From Pseudomonadota bacterium (lineage in GTDB: Bacteria; Pseudomonadota; Alphaproteobacteria; Kiloniellales; J153), in contig JACZWN010000154.1 of the NCBI GenBank assembly GCA_022572105.1, positions 1-8,547 on the forward strand: 8,547 bases of DNA, given 5' to 3'. Positions within the stretch are counted from its first letter, which is position 1, and every line of letters starts with the position of its first letter. Shown here piece by piece: positions 1 through 6,599 of the stretch. A program made the position numbers and the translations under genes. The notes beneath the pieces were generated by a model. It saw only the letters and a program-made list of their open reading frames with translations, made no database searches and was not told the origin of the DNA.

Positions 1-14
1 CCCGACCGGAACGG

Positions 15-108
15 CGGTTTCCCAAGGCTTTCGGACGGCGTCGCCCATGGCTTGCGATGCCTTGCATCGCCGCGCCACGCGCTCCTGGCCGAAAACCTTG
101 GGAAACCG
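15..108. repeat. 20-bp imperfect inverted repeat flanking a nested hairpin
   Basis: The arms at 15-34 and 89-108 are reverse complements at 19 of 20 positions (core GGTTTCCCAAGG / CCTTGGGAAACC), separated by 54 bp. Inside the spacer a second perfect hairpin, GCGATGC (54-60) / GCATCGC (64-70), has a 3-nt loop. The structure lies just downstream of the stop codon of the minus-strand DUF3422 gene, so it could end that transcript. There is no T-run, so a simple intrinsic terminator is not demonstrated. It could also be the end of a small palindromic mobile element that continues left of the window. I see no coding sequence in 1-140. Confidence 0.6.
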
Positions 109-143
109 TCTCTATGGGTCATTATCAGCGCTCCTTGGTATTA
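109..143 (-). repeat. Dispersed 35-bp repeat, copy A
   Basis: Read on the minus strand, this begins TAATACCAAGG and ends TGATAATGACCCATAGAGA. The last 19 bases are identical to copy B at 6565-6599, and 29 of 35 positions match overall. The TAA at its left end (141-143) is the stop codon of the DUF3422 gene, so the repeat overlaps the gene terminus. It directly adjoins the inverted repeat at 15-108. What the repeat does is unknown. Confidence 0.75.
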
Positions 144-1460
144 GGTGCCGTCGCTTCGGGCGTCGTGCTGGACCAGGCGGCGCAGGCGCCAGACCCCGAA
201 ACCGACGAGTCCGACCACGAGGGGTATCGCCAGCCCCGTGATCAGGTCGACATCGAGCTTGAGCCCGGCGGCCTTGCCGGCCTTGGCGGCATAGCCGATC
301 AGGCCGACCAGGTAATAGCTGATGGCCGCAACCGACAGGCCCTCGACCGTCCGTTGCAGGCGCAGCTGCAGTCGCGCGCGCTGGTCTATCGAGCGCAGGA
401 GCGCGCTGTTCTGCGCCTCGAGCGCGATATCGATGCGTGTGCGCAGCAGCTGGCTCGCGCGCGAGACCCGCTCGGAGTGGGCGTCGAGCCGGACGGCAAC
501 GGCCTCGCAGGTGCGCACGGCCGGCGCCAGCCGGCGCTCGAGGAACTCGCCAATCGTCTGCATGCCCTCGAAGCGTTCCTCGCGCAGTTCCTCGACCCGG
601 CGCCGGACCAGCGCGTAGTAGGCGCGCGCCGCGCCGAAGCGGTAGCTGGCGGTCGCCGCCATGTCCTCGATCTCCGCCGACATGCGGGTCAGATCGCCGA
701 GCAGGCGGCGTTCGTCCTCGAGCCCCTCGATCGCCGCCATGCGAGCGGTGATCTCGATCAGGCGCTCGCCCGAGCGGCCGAGCTTGGGCCCGTGCCGGTG
801 TGCCAGCGGCAGGGCCAGCAGCGCCAGCATGCGATAGGTCTCGATCTCGCACAGGCGCTGGACCAGCCGCCCGGCCTGGCGCGGCCGCAGGCCGCGGTCG
901 TGCAACAGGATGCGTCCGAAGCCGTCGGCGTGCACCGCGAAGTCCATCCACACCGCCGCGGCGCCGCCCGAGACCAGGCTGCCGGCCACGTTGTCGGTCT
1001 CGAACAGGTGGGCGAGCGCGTCCGGATCGCGTTCGGGCGCGTCCTTGGGCTCCAGCTCCAGGTGCACGCCGACCAGCAGCCCGCCGGGCAGGTTTTCGAG
1101 CCAGTCGCGCGGCACCTGGGCGATGACCGGCGCGGCGAACGGCACCGCCGAGGCATCGAAGCCGGGCGTTCCGGCGTTCTGGAAGAAGGTGTAGCTCGAG
1201 AACTCGGTGTGCCGCTCCCACTTGAGCTGAAACGGGCCGAGATCGACCATCACATGGGTGTCCTCCGGGCCCGGGGCGGGCGCCCCATAGGTCTCGCACA
1301 AACGAGCCACCTGGGCCCGGTCCTCGGCCGCCGCGGCCTCGCCGGACAGCAGGGCGAGATGGCTGGCGCGCTGCGGCGCCGTGAGGCTGGCGAACGGCCG
1401 GGCGTGGACCTCGTGGACCAGTTGGTCGCGCAAAGGGTGATCGCGCAGTCCCTGCGTCAT
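141..1460 (-). CDS. DUF3422 family membrane-anchored protein
   Basis: This encodes a 439-residue protein of the DUF3422 family, whose molecular function is not established. The N-terminal signature HPLRDQLVHEVHARPF (residues 8-23) is typical of the family. The long central part is mainly helical and charged. Two hydrophobic segments near the C-terminus (about 376-392 and 406-424) should anchor it in the inner membrane as a helical hairpin, leaving most of the protein in the cytoplasm by inference. The ATG at 1458-1460 was preferred over a longer in-frame start because GGAG (1467-1470) lies 6 nt upstream and the family signature begins right after it. It is divergent from tldD. Its TAA stop lies in a dispersed repeat, so the extreme C-terminus may have been altered by that repeat. 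Confidence 0.88.
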   Translation of the reverse strand: MTQGLRDHPLRDQLVHEVHARPFASLTAPQRASHLALLSGEAAAAEDRAQVARLCETYGAPAPGPEDTHVMVDLGPFQLKWERHTEFSSYTFFQNAGTPGFDASAVPFAAPVIAQVPRDWLENLPGGLLVGVHLELEPKDAPERDPDALAHLFETDNVAGSLVSGGAAAVWMDFAVHADGFGRILLHDRGLRPRQAGRLVQRLCEIETYRMLALLALPLAHRHGPKLGRSGERLIEITARMAAIEGLEDERRLLGDLTRMSAEIEDMAATASYRFGAARAYYALVRRRVEELREERFEGMQTIGEFLERRLAPAVRTCEAVAVRLDAHSERVSRASQLLRTRIDIALEAQNSALLRSIDQRARLQLRLQRTVEGLSVAAISYYLVGLIGYAAKAGKAAGLKLDVDLITGLAIPLVVGLVGFGVWRLRRLVQHDARSDGT

Positions 1461-1636
1461 GTTCCGCTCCCTCGGTTTTGGTTTGGCGGCTTTGGTTCGG
1501 CCAAAATCCCGTGCACCATGGCCAACCCCGGACCTTCCGCGCAACCGGGTTTTGTGGTAACCGGGTGAATCCCGATCCGGACGGCCCATATGAGAGGGAC
1601 CGCACGCGCCGGGGCCACCGCCGGAGGAGCCTTTTC
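1461..1636. promoter_or_regulatory. Divergent intergenic region between DUF3422 gene and tldD
   Basis: This 176-bp spacer separates two divergent start codons and should hold promoters for both. Visible structure: TTTTGG (1476-1481) is complementary to CCAAAA (1501-1506), which brackets a T/G-rich stretch in the 5' leader of the DUF3422 gene. The octamer AACCGGGT occurs twice in direct orientation, at 1543-1550 and 1559-1566 (16-bp period), and could be an operator. GGAGGAG at 1623-1629 is a strong ribosome binding site 7 nt ahead of tldD. I could not assign a clear -35/-10 pair. Confidence 0.45.
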
Positions 1637-3070
1637 ATGTCCCAGATCGCCGCCACCGACGAGCTGTTCTTCGACCGGGCCGGGCTCGATCGGCGCAGCC
1701 TGGAAACCATCGTCGACGAGGCCCTCGTGGGCGCCGACGACGGCGAGCTGTTCCTCGAGTATTGCCAGTCCGAGGCGTTGAGCTTCGACGACGGCCGCCT
1801 GAAGAGCGCCAGCTTCAACACCTCGCAGGGCTTCGGGCTGCGTGCCGTGGCCGGCGAGGCGGCCGGCTACGCCCACGCCAGCGAGCTCTCCGAGGCGGCC
1901 ATCCGGCGCGCGGCCGAGACGGTCAAGACCGTCCACGCCGGACACGGCGGGACCATGGCGGCGGCGCCAAGCGGCACCAACCAGGTGCTTTACAGCGACA
2001 TCAATCCCTTGGGCGAGGCGCCCTTCGAGGCCAAGGTGCAGCTCCTGTCGGAGATCGACGCCTACGCGCGCGGCAAGGACCCGCGCGTGCGCCAGGTCTC
2101 CGCCTCGATCGCCGGAAACTGGCAAGCCGTGCAGATCATCCGCGCCGGCGGCGAGCGCAGCGCCGACATCCGGCCGCTGGTGCGCCTCAACGTCACGGTC
2201 GTGGTCGGCGCGGGCGACCGGATGGAGAGCGGCAGCTACGGCAGCGGCGGGCGCATCGCCTACGACCGGCTGCTCGAACCCGACACCTGGCGCGCCGCGG
2301 TCGACGAGGCCCTGCGCCAGGCGCTGGTCAACCTGGGTTCGGTGGCGGCGCCGGCGGGCGAAATGCAAGTGGTGCTTGGGCCCGGCTGGCCGGGCATCCT
2401 GCTGCACGAGGCGATCGGCCACGGCCTCGAGGGCGACTTCAACCGCAAGAAGACCTCGGCCTTCGCCGGCCTCATGGGCGAACGGGTCGCCGCCCCCGGG
2501 GTCACCGTGATCGACGACGGCACGATCGCCGACCGGCGCGGTTCGCTGACCATCGACGACGAGGGCACGCCGAGTCAGTACACCACGCTGATCGAGGACG
2601 GCGTCCTCATCGGCTACATGCAGGACCGCCAGAACGCCCGGCTCATGGGCATGAAAGCCACCGGCAACGGCCGGCGCCAGAGCTATGCCCACATCCCCAT
2701 GCCGCGCATGACCAACACCTACATGCTGGCCGGCGACAAGGACCCGGCCGAGATCCTGGCCTCGGTCGACAGGGGACTTTACGCGGTTAACTTCGGCGGC
2801 GGCCAGGTCGACATCACCTCGGGCAAGTTCGTATTCTCGTGCACCGAGGCCTACTTGATCGAGGGCGGCAAGATCGGCCCGGCGGTCAAGGGCGCGACCC
2901 TGATCGGCAACGGCCCGGACGTGCTCACCAAGATCTCCATGATCGGCAGCGACATGAAGCTGGACCCCGGCATCGGCACCTGCGGCAAGGAGGGCCAGGC
3001 GGTGCCGGTCGGCGTCGGCCAGCCGACGCTTCTGATCGACGGCATGACCGTGGGCGGCACCGCGGCGTAA
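1637..3070 (+). CDS. tldD: Metalloprotease TldD
   Basis: TldD is the catalytic subunit of the cytosolic TldD/TldE(PmbA) heterodimeric zinc protease, which degrades or matures peptides (microcin B17 processing and CcdA degradation in E. coli). The product is 477 residues, close to the usual ~480. The zinc motif HEAIGHGLEGDFNR starts at residue 257 (HExxxH, 257-262). The C-terminal GTCGKEGQAVPVG segment holds Cys449, matching the family's third zinc-ligand position. The ATG at 1637 was chosen over a longer in-frame start because GGAGGAG lies 7 nt upstream and the sequence before it is low-complexity basic. It is divergent from the DUF3422 gene and convergent with the histidine kinase. The partner PmbA/TldE is not encoded here, which is usual. 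The gene appears intact. Confidence 0.96.
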   Translation: MSQIAATDELFFDRAGLDRRSLETIVDEALVGADDGELFLEYCQSEALSFDDGRLKSASFNTSQGFGLRAVAGEAAGYAHASELSEAAIRRAAETVKTVHAGHGGTMAAAPSGTNQVLYSDINPLGEAPFEAKVQLLSEIDAYARGKDPRVRQVSASIAGNWQAVQIIRAGGERSADIRPLVRLNVTVVVGAGDRMESGSYGSGGRIAYDRLLEPDTWRAAVDEALRQALVNLGSVAAPAGEMQVVLGPGWPGILLHEAIGHGLEGDFNRKKTSAFAGLMGERVAAPGVTVIDDGTIADRRGSLTIDDEGTPSQYTTLIEDGVLIGYMQDRQNARLMGMKATGNGRRQSYAHIPMPRMTNTYMLAGDKDPAEILASVDRGLYAVNFGGGQVDITSGKFVFSCTEAYLIEGGKIGPAVKGATLIGNGPDVLTKISMIGSDMKLDPGIGTCGKEGQAVPVGVGQPTLLIDGMTVGGTAA

Positions 3071-3138
3071 TACGGGGCCCGCGCCTGGGGCCGAAATCAC
3101 AAAGTCCGAAAGAATGGCGGGCCGAAAAGGCCGGCCGG

Positions 3139-4134
3139 TCAAGCCACGGAGCGCGCCCGGTCGAGTACCCGCTCGCTCGGGATGACGACCGTAACCGTGG
3201 TGCCGACGCCGAGGACGCTGTCGATGGTCAGGCGGCCGCCGTGCAGTTCGATCATCGCCTTGGCGAGCGGCAACCCGAGGCCGGTGCCCTCGTCGGACTG
3301 GCCCGCGTGGTTCCCGGCCTGACCGAAAGGTTCGAGGGCCTCCGGCAGGTCCGCTTCGGCGATACCGATCCCGGTGTCGCGCACGCCGATCACCAGCGAC
3401 CCGGCGCGGTCGCACGCCACGCGGACCTCGACCCTGCCGCCCGGCGGCGTGAATTTCACCGCATTGGAGAGGAGATTTAGGAGGACCTGCTTCAACTTGC
3501 GCTCGTCCCCGCGCAGGCGCACCGCCGCGGTCGCGATCTCGGTTTCGATCGCGACCTCTCCGCACATCGCCTGTTGGCGGATCAGCCGAACGCTCGATTC
3601 CACCAGGCTGGCGAGGTCGACGACCCCCTCTTGCAGCTCGAGCTTGCCGGCCTCGGCCTTCGACAGCTCGAGAATGTCGTTGATCAGCGCGAGCAGATGG
3701 CCGGCGCTCTCGTGTATGTCCTTGTTGTACCCGCGGTACCTCTCGTTCTCGAGCGGACCGCAGAGCTCGTTCATCATGATCTCAGAGAAGCCGATGATCG
3801 CGTTCAGCGGCGTGCGCAGCTCGTGACTCACGGTGGCCAGGAACCGGGACTTGGTCCGGCTGGCGGTCTCCGCCAATCCCTTGGCGCGGCGCAAGGCGGC
3901 TTCGGCCCTGGCGCGGCCCGCGATGTTCCTGAACGATAGCCACGAGGGAACCATCAGGGCGATAGCGGCAAAGGCCACCGAAGTCCAAATGAAATCCCAT
4001 CTCTCGGCGTTCGTTTCGCTTTCGAATTCCCCCGGCTCGAGGGCCGGCTCGAGCCAGAACTCCCAGAGCACGGCGAGGCAGAACACGCTGAGCACGGTGA
4101 GCAGCATCGAAAAAATGACCTGCCGCTTCGCCAT
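3139..4134 (-). CDS. Two-TM sensor histidine kinase (PleC/DivJ-like core)
   Basis: A 331-residue inner-membrane histidine kinase. Two hydrophobic segments (about 5-27 and 47-68) flank an acidic loop of roughly 20 residues. A short linker leads to a HisKA domain with the H-box SHELRTPLNAIIGF (phospho-acceptor His104). The HATPase_c domain has an N-box (NLLSNAVKFT, 220-229), G1 DTGIGI (253-258), F-box EPFGQ (268-272) and G2 GTGLGL (283-288). All catalytic boxes look intact. There is no PAS, HAMP or large periplasmic sensor domain and no receiver, so the input is probably the membrane segments or a partner. The ATG at 4132-4134 was chosen over an in-frame ATG at 4213-4215, which lacks a ribosome site and would add a non-hydrophobic 27-residue leader; a GGCGGA-like site precedes the chosen start. 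No response regulator is in the window. The upstream spacer 4135-4283 is AT-rich at 4228-4275, where its promoter probably lies. Confidence 0.92.
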   Translation of the reverse strand: MAKRQVIFSMLLTVLSVFCLAVLWEFWLEPALEPGEFESETNAERWDFIWTSVAFAAIALMVPSWLSFRNIAGRARAEAALRRAKGLAETASRTKSRFLATVSHELRTPLNAIIGFSEIMMNELCGPLENERYRGYNKDIHESAGHLLALINDILELSKAEAGKLELQEGVVDLASLVESSVRLIRQQAMCGEVAIETEIATAAVRLRGDERKLKQVLLNLLSNAVKFTPPGGRVEVRVACDRAGSLVIGVRDTGIGIAEADLPEALEPFGQAGNHAGQSDEGTGLGLPLAKAMIELHGGRLTIDSVLGVGTTVTVVIPSERVLDRARSVA

Positions 4135-4283
4135 GTCGTCCGCCGTCTGGTTGGAATGACGTTTCGTTGAAATACGGTGCGCCGGCGCAACCGCGCCACC
4201 GCGATCCGGCCCCATAGTCGGCCGAAGATGATAAATAAATCCTGAATATTCCCAGCCGAAATTGGGGAAAAGATCCGGTGATA

Positions 4284-4418
4284 TCAGGAGCTTGCCGCGA
4301 CCGCCTCGATCTCGACCAGCCAGTCGGGGTGGGCCAGCGCGGTGATGACGATGAGCGTCGAGGCGGGCTCGGCGCCCGCCAGCATGTTCTCTCGCCTCCC
4401 GTCGTCTTGCCTCGCCAT
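4284..4418 (-). pseudogene. 3' fragment of a RidA/YjgF-family gene
   Basis: The minus-strand reading frame ending at TGA 4284-4286 encodes a RidA-like C-terminus: NMLAGAEPASTLIVITALAH, then PDWLVEIEAVAASS. RidA/YjgF/UK114 proteins are ~110-150-residue trimeric enamine/imine deaminases and relatives. They end with a PA(R/S)T-x-V-x-V-x-x-LA-x-P-x-x-x-VEIE-x-A pattern, which matches here. Only about the last 35 residues are homologous. The frame runs up to an ATG at 4416-4418 with eight to ten unrelated residues (MARQDDGRR) and is closed by an in-frame TAA at 4431-4433. No good ribosome site precedes that ATG. This is best read as the remnant of a gene whose 5' two thirds were deleted. Translation as a 44-residue peptide cannot be excluded but would not make a RidA fold. 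Confidence 0.75.
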
Positions 4419-4463
4419 GGTCGAACCCTGTTAACCCCTTATTGAATCTATTGAATTTGGATC

Positions 4464-4479
4464 GAAACGGAGCCGTTTC
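4464..4479. promoter_or_regulatory. Operator-like palindrome
   Basis: GAAACGG, a 2-nt centre (AG), then CCGTTTC forms a 16-bp near-perfect palindrome in the AT-richer spacer. The size and symmetry suit a dimeric repressor site, but it is not next to an intact gene start and no known regulator consensus is recognised. Confidence 0.25.
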
Positions 4480-4591
4480 CGGCTTGGCGCAAGTTCCGGA
4501 AATCGAGTGGGGCCGTTAAGATAATTTTAAGGTATTCGGGCTTAAATAGCGTCACCTAACCCTTCCCCTAGACAAGTACCCTTGTACCCCA

Positions 4592-4621
4592 GAGAGCCGC
4601 GGTCCCCCAGCCGCGGCTCTC
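4592..4621 (-). terminator. Strong GC hairpin downstream of gshA
   Basis: GAGAGCCGCGG (4592-4602) and CCGCGGCTCTC (4611-4621) form a perfect 11-bp stem with an 8-nt loop. It lies 47 nt beyond the gshA stop codon on that gene's transcript, so gshA termination is the natural reading. No T-run follows the stem on either strand, so it may be an RNA-stabilising or bidirectional structure rather than a canonical intrinsic terminator. Confidence 0.5.
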
Positions 4622-4642
4622 CGCTATTGCGCGCGCCGCGGG

Positions 4643-4677
4643 TAATACCAAAGATCGTCGATATAAGCTCAGTAGGC
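4643..4677 (+). repeat. Dispersed 35-bp repeat, diverged copy C
   Basis: This begins TAATACCAAAGATCGTCGATA. It matches copy B at 17 of the first 21 positions but only weakly in the second half (about 21 of 35 overall). It overlaps the gshA stop codon (4669-4671), so the end of the gshA frame lies inside the repeat. It is best seen as a decayed or half copy of the family represented by A and B. Confidence 0.45.
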
Positions 4678-6036
4678 CTCTTCGGTGAACGCCGGGTCGA
4701 CGCTGCCGCCCCAACGGCCGTGGAAGGCCTCCAGCTTCTCCTGCGCCGGACACTTGCCGCGCTCCAGGGTTTCCAGGAGCGGCGCCAGATGAAGCGACTC
4801 GTCCTGGCCCGCGCGGTTGCGCACGGCGCGCGCCTTGAGGCCGGCTTCGGAGATCGCCAGGACCCGGCGCGCGATATCGCCAACCGTGCCCGAGCGGAAC
4901 CGGGTCGCGAGCGCCGTGCGCGGCACCTCGGCCCGCAGGTTGGCGTGCTCCTCGATGCTCCAGTCCTTGACCAGGTCCCAGGCCGCATCGAGCGCGGCGC
5001 CGTCGTAGAGCAGGCCGACCCAGAGCGCCGGCAAGGCGCAGATGCAGCGCCACGGCCCGCCGTCGGCCCCGCGCATCTCCAGGAAGTGCTTCAGGCGCAC
5101 CTCGGGGAACAGGGTGGTGAGGTGGTCCTCCCAGTCGCTCAAGGTGGGAAGCTCGCCGGGCAGCACCGGCAGCCTGCCCGCCATGAATTCGCGGAACGAC
5201 TGGCCGCTGGCGTCGATATAAGCCCCGTCGCGGTAGACGAAGTACATGGGCACATCGAGCACGTGCTCGGCGTAGCGCTCGAAACCCATGCCGTCCTCGA
5301 AGACGAAGGGCAGGATACCGCAGCGGTCCGGGTCGGCGTCGGTCCAGACGTGGCTGCGAAAACTCAGGAAGCCGTTGGGCCTGCCCTCGGTAAAGGGCGA
5401 GTTGGCGAACAGCGCGGTCGCGACCGGCTGCAGGGCCAGGCTGACACGGAACTTCTTGACCATGTCGGCCTCGGAATCGAAGTCCAGGTTGACCTGGACG
5501 GTGCAGGTCCGGAGCATCATGTCGAGGCCGAGGTTGCCCTTGGTCGGCATGTAGGCGCCCATGATCTTGTAGCGCCCCTTGGGCATCCAGGTGATGTCCT
5601 CGCGCCGCCACTTGGGCAGGAAGCCGAAACCGACCATGCCGATACCGAGCGGCTCGGCGATCTCCTTGACCTGGGCCAGGTGGGTGTTCACCTCGTCGCA
5701 GGTCTCGTGCACGGTCTCGAGCGGCGCCCCAGACAGCTCGAACTGGCCGCCCGGCTCCAGGGTGATGCTGCAGCCGTCCTTGGTCAGCGCAATGGGATTC
5801 CCGTTCTCCAGGACCGGCACCCAGCCGAAGCGCGCCGCCAGCCCTTCGAGGATCGCCCGGATGCCACGCTCGCCGGCGTAGGGCAGCGGGCGCAAATCCT
5901 CCAGGGTATAGGCGAACTTCTCGTGCTCGGTGCCGATCCGCCAGGCCTGGGACGGCTTGCAGCCGGCCTCCAGATAGGAGACCAACTGGGCCTTGCTCGT
6001 GATCGGCTCACCCTTGGAATGCAGCGGAGCGGACAT
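4669..6036 (-). CDS. gshA: Glutamate-cysteine ligase, class II (plant/alphaproteobacterial type)
   Basis: This cytosolic enzyme makes gamma-glutamylcysteine from glutamate and cysteine with ATP, the first and usually rate-limiting step of glutathione synthesis. The 455-residue product has the usual length for the GCS2 type of alphaproteobacteria and plants. Visible conserved blocks are GTEHEKF (35-41), ITLEPGGQFELSG (91-103), MPKGRYKIMGAYM (151-163) and RTCTVQVNLDF (176-186). The ATG at 6034-6036 gives the expected N-terminus, although its ribosome site is weak. The frame is intact up to EEAY-stop. It is preceded 56 nt upstream by the rsmE pseudogene in the same direction, so it may once have been co-transcribed with rsmE. 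Its own promoter is not obvious. A GC hairpin at 4592-4621 lies beyond the stop. Confidence 0.96.
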   Translation of the reverse strand: MSAPLHSKGEPITSKAQLVSYLEAGCKPSQAWRIGTEHEKFAYTLEDLRPLPYAGERGIRAILEGLAARFGWVPVLENGNPIALTKDGCSITLEPGGQFELSGAPLETVHETCDEVNTHLAQVKEIAEPLGIGMVGFGFLPKWRREDITWMPKGRYKIMGAYMPTKGNLGLDMMLRTCTVQVNLDFDSEADMVKKFRVSLALQPVATALFANSPFTEGRPNGFLSFRSHVWTDADPDRCGILPFVFEDGMGFERYAEHVLDVPMYFVYRDGAYIDASGQSFREFMAGRLPVLPGELPTLSDWEDHLTTLFPEVRLKHFLEMRGADGGPWRCICALPALWVGLLYDGAALDAAWDLVKDWSIEEHANLRAEVPRTALATRFRSGTVGDIARRVLAISEAGLKARAVRNRAGQDESLHLAPLLETLERGKCPAQEKLEAFHGRWGGSVDPAFTEEAY

Positions 6037-6092
6037 GTGCGGCTCGGGAGCGTGACGACAGGGAGTGAGGGTTTCGCGAGCATTTGCGCGCT

Positions 6093-6565
6093 TTAGGCTT
6101 GGCCGGGCGCCCGGCCCGGCGGCCGGCGCCGCCCATTGCCGAGCACCGCCTGCCAGCAGGCCAGCGCGGCGAGCGCCGCCGTATCGGACCGGAGCACGCG
6201 GGGCCCCAGGCCGACCGGCGTAACAAACGGTAGATTCCGGGGGGCGTCAAGCTCGCTTTCGGCAGACCGCCCTCGGGCCCGGTCATGACCGCCCGGGGTG
6301 CGGTCCAGGGCGCGACGCTTCCCTCGTCCTCGGCCGCCACCTCGCAGAGCGCCTCGGCGATCGGCCGTGCGGCGCCCGTTTCGGCGCACGGCAGCAGGCG
6401 TCGCTCCGCCGGCCAGCCGGCAATGAGCGCGCCCAGATCCAGGGGCTCGCGCACCTCCGGCACGCTCAGGCGGCCGCACTGCTCGGCGGGGTCGAGACGG
6501 AACTCGGCGCCCGACGCCAGATCCGTCGCCAGGTAAAACCGGGTCTCGATGCGTTGCTCGGCCAT
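6093..6565 (-). pseudogene. rsmE: Degenerate rsmE, 16S rRNA (uracil-1498-N3)-methyltransferase
   Basis: Intact RsmE is a ~240-250-residue SPOUT methyltransferase that methylates U1498 of 16S rRNA. Here the N-terminus (MAEQRIETRFYLATDLASGA, then EFRLDP) runs straight into AEQCGRLSVPEV, which belongs around residue 115-125 of the family. The rest of the PUA-like domain and the first part of the SPOUT domain, roughly 95-100 residues, are therefore missing in frame. After the SAM-site motif GPEGG (residues 96-100, ending at 6266) the frame shifts: AESELDAPRNLPFVTPVGLG and PRVLRSDTAALAALACWQ continue from 6263 in another frame to TAA at 6093-6095. Only two bases (6264-6265) separate the two frames, equal to a 1-nt deletion or a 2-nt insertion. 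The start codon adjoins repeat copy B and has no Shine-Dalgarno. A functional enzyme is very unlikely unless the assembly is wrong. Confidence 0.88.
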
Positions 6566-6599
6566 TATACCAAAGGTCCTTGATAATGACCCATAGAGA
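6565..6599 (+). repeat. Dispersed 35-bp repeat, copy B
   Basis: This begins TTATACCAAAGGTCC and ends TGATAATGACCCATAGAGA, the last 19 bases being identical to copy A at 109-143 in the opposite orientation. It overlaps the first base of the rsmE start codon and fills the place where an rsmE ribosome site would be. On the minus strand its end reads TTGGTATAATG and contains TATAAT, but no matching -35 box is seen at the right distance. Confidence 0.75.

Larger units (their letters stand above)
4419..4668. other. AT-richer structured spacer between ridA remnant and gshA
   Basis: No gene is visible in these 250 bases. Base composition shifts toward A+T at 4430-4460 and 4515-4555 compared with the surrounding genes. 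Elements seen are: a direct repeat of ATTGAAT at 4441-4447 and 4450-4456; a GAAACGG / CCGTTTC palindrome with a 2-nt centre (4464-4479); TTCCGGAA (4494-4501); an ACAAG / CTTGT inverted repeat (4572-4585); the 11-bp hairpin at 4592-4621; and repeat copy C starting at 4643. The density of palindromes suggests a regulatory region or a small structured RNA, but I found no promoter good enough to assert either. Confidence 0.35.

Noticed and set aside
57..1568. 503-codon plus-strand open frame opposite the DUF3422 gene
   Set aside because: It is antisense to a gene with a clear family signature and a good ribosome site. Its translation is Ala/Arg/Gln-rich low complexity, typical of antisense frames in GC-rich codon-biased DNA.
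3071..3138. Terminator between tldD and the kinase (GGCC-gaaaa-GGCC near 3120)
   Set aside because: The stem is only four pairs with no T-run on either strand, too weak to call in GC-rich DNA.
1457..3565. 702-codon minus-strand open frame across tldD
   Set aside because: It runs antisense to tldD and into the 3' end of the kinase gene. Composition is Arg/Gly/Asp/His-rich with no recognisable domain.
4135..4215. N-terminal extension of the histidine kinase from the ATG at 4213-4215
   Set aside because: There is no Shine-Dalgarno, the 27 added residues are basic and non-conserved in style, and the hydrophobic first helix begins right after the ATG at 4132-4134.
4582..6096. 504-codon plus-strand open frame opposite gshA
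   Set aside because: It is antisense to an intact, strongly conserved gshA and has no domain or ribosome site.
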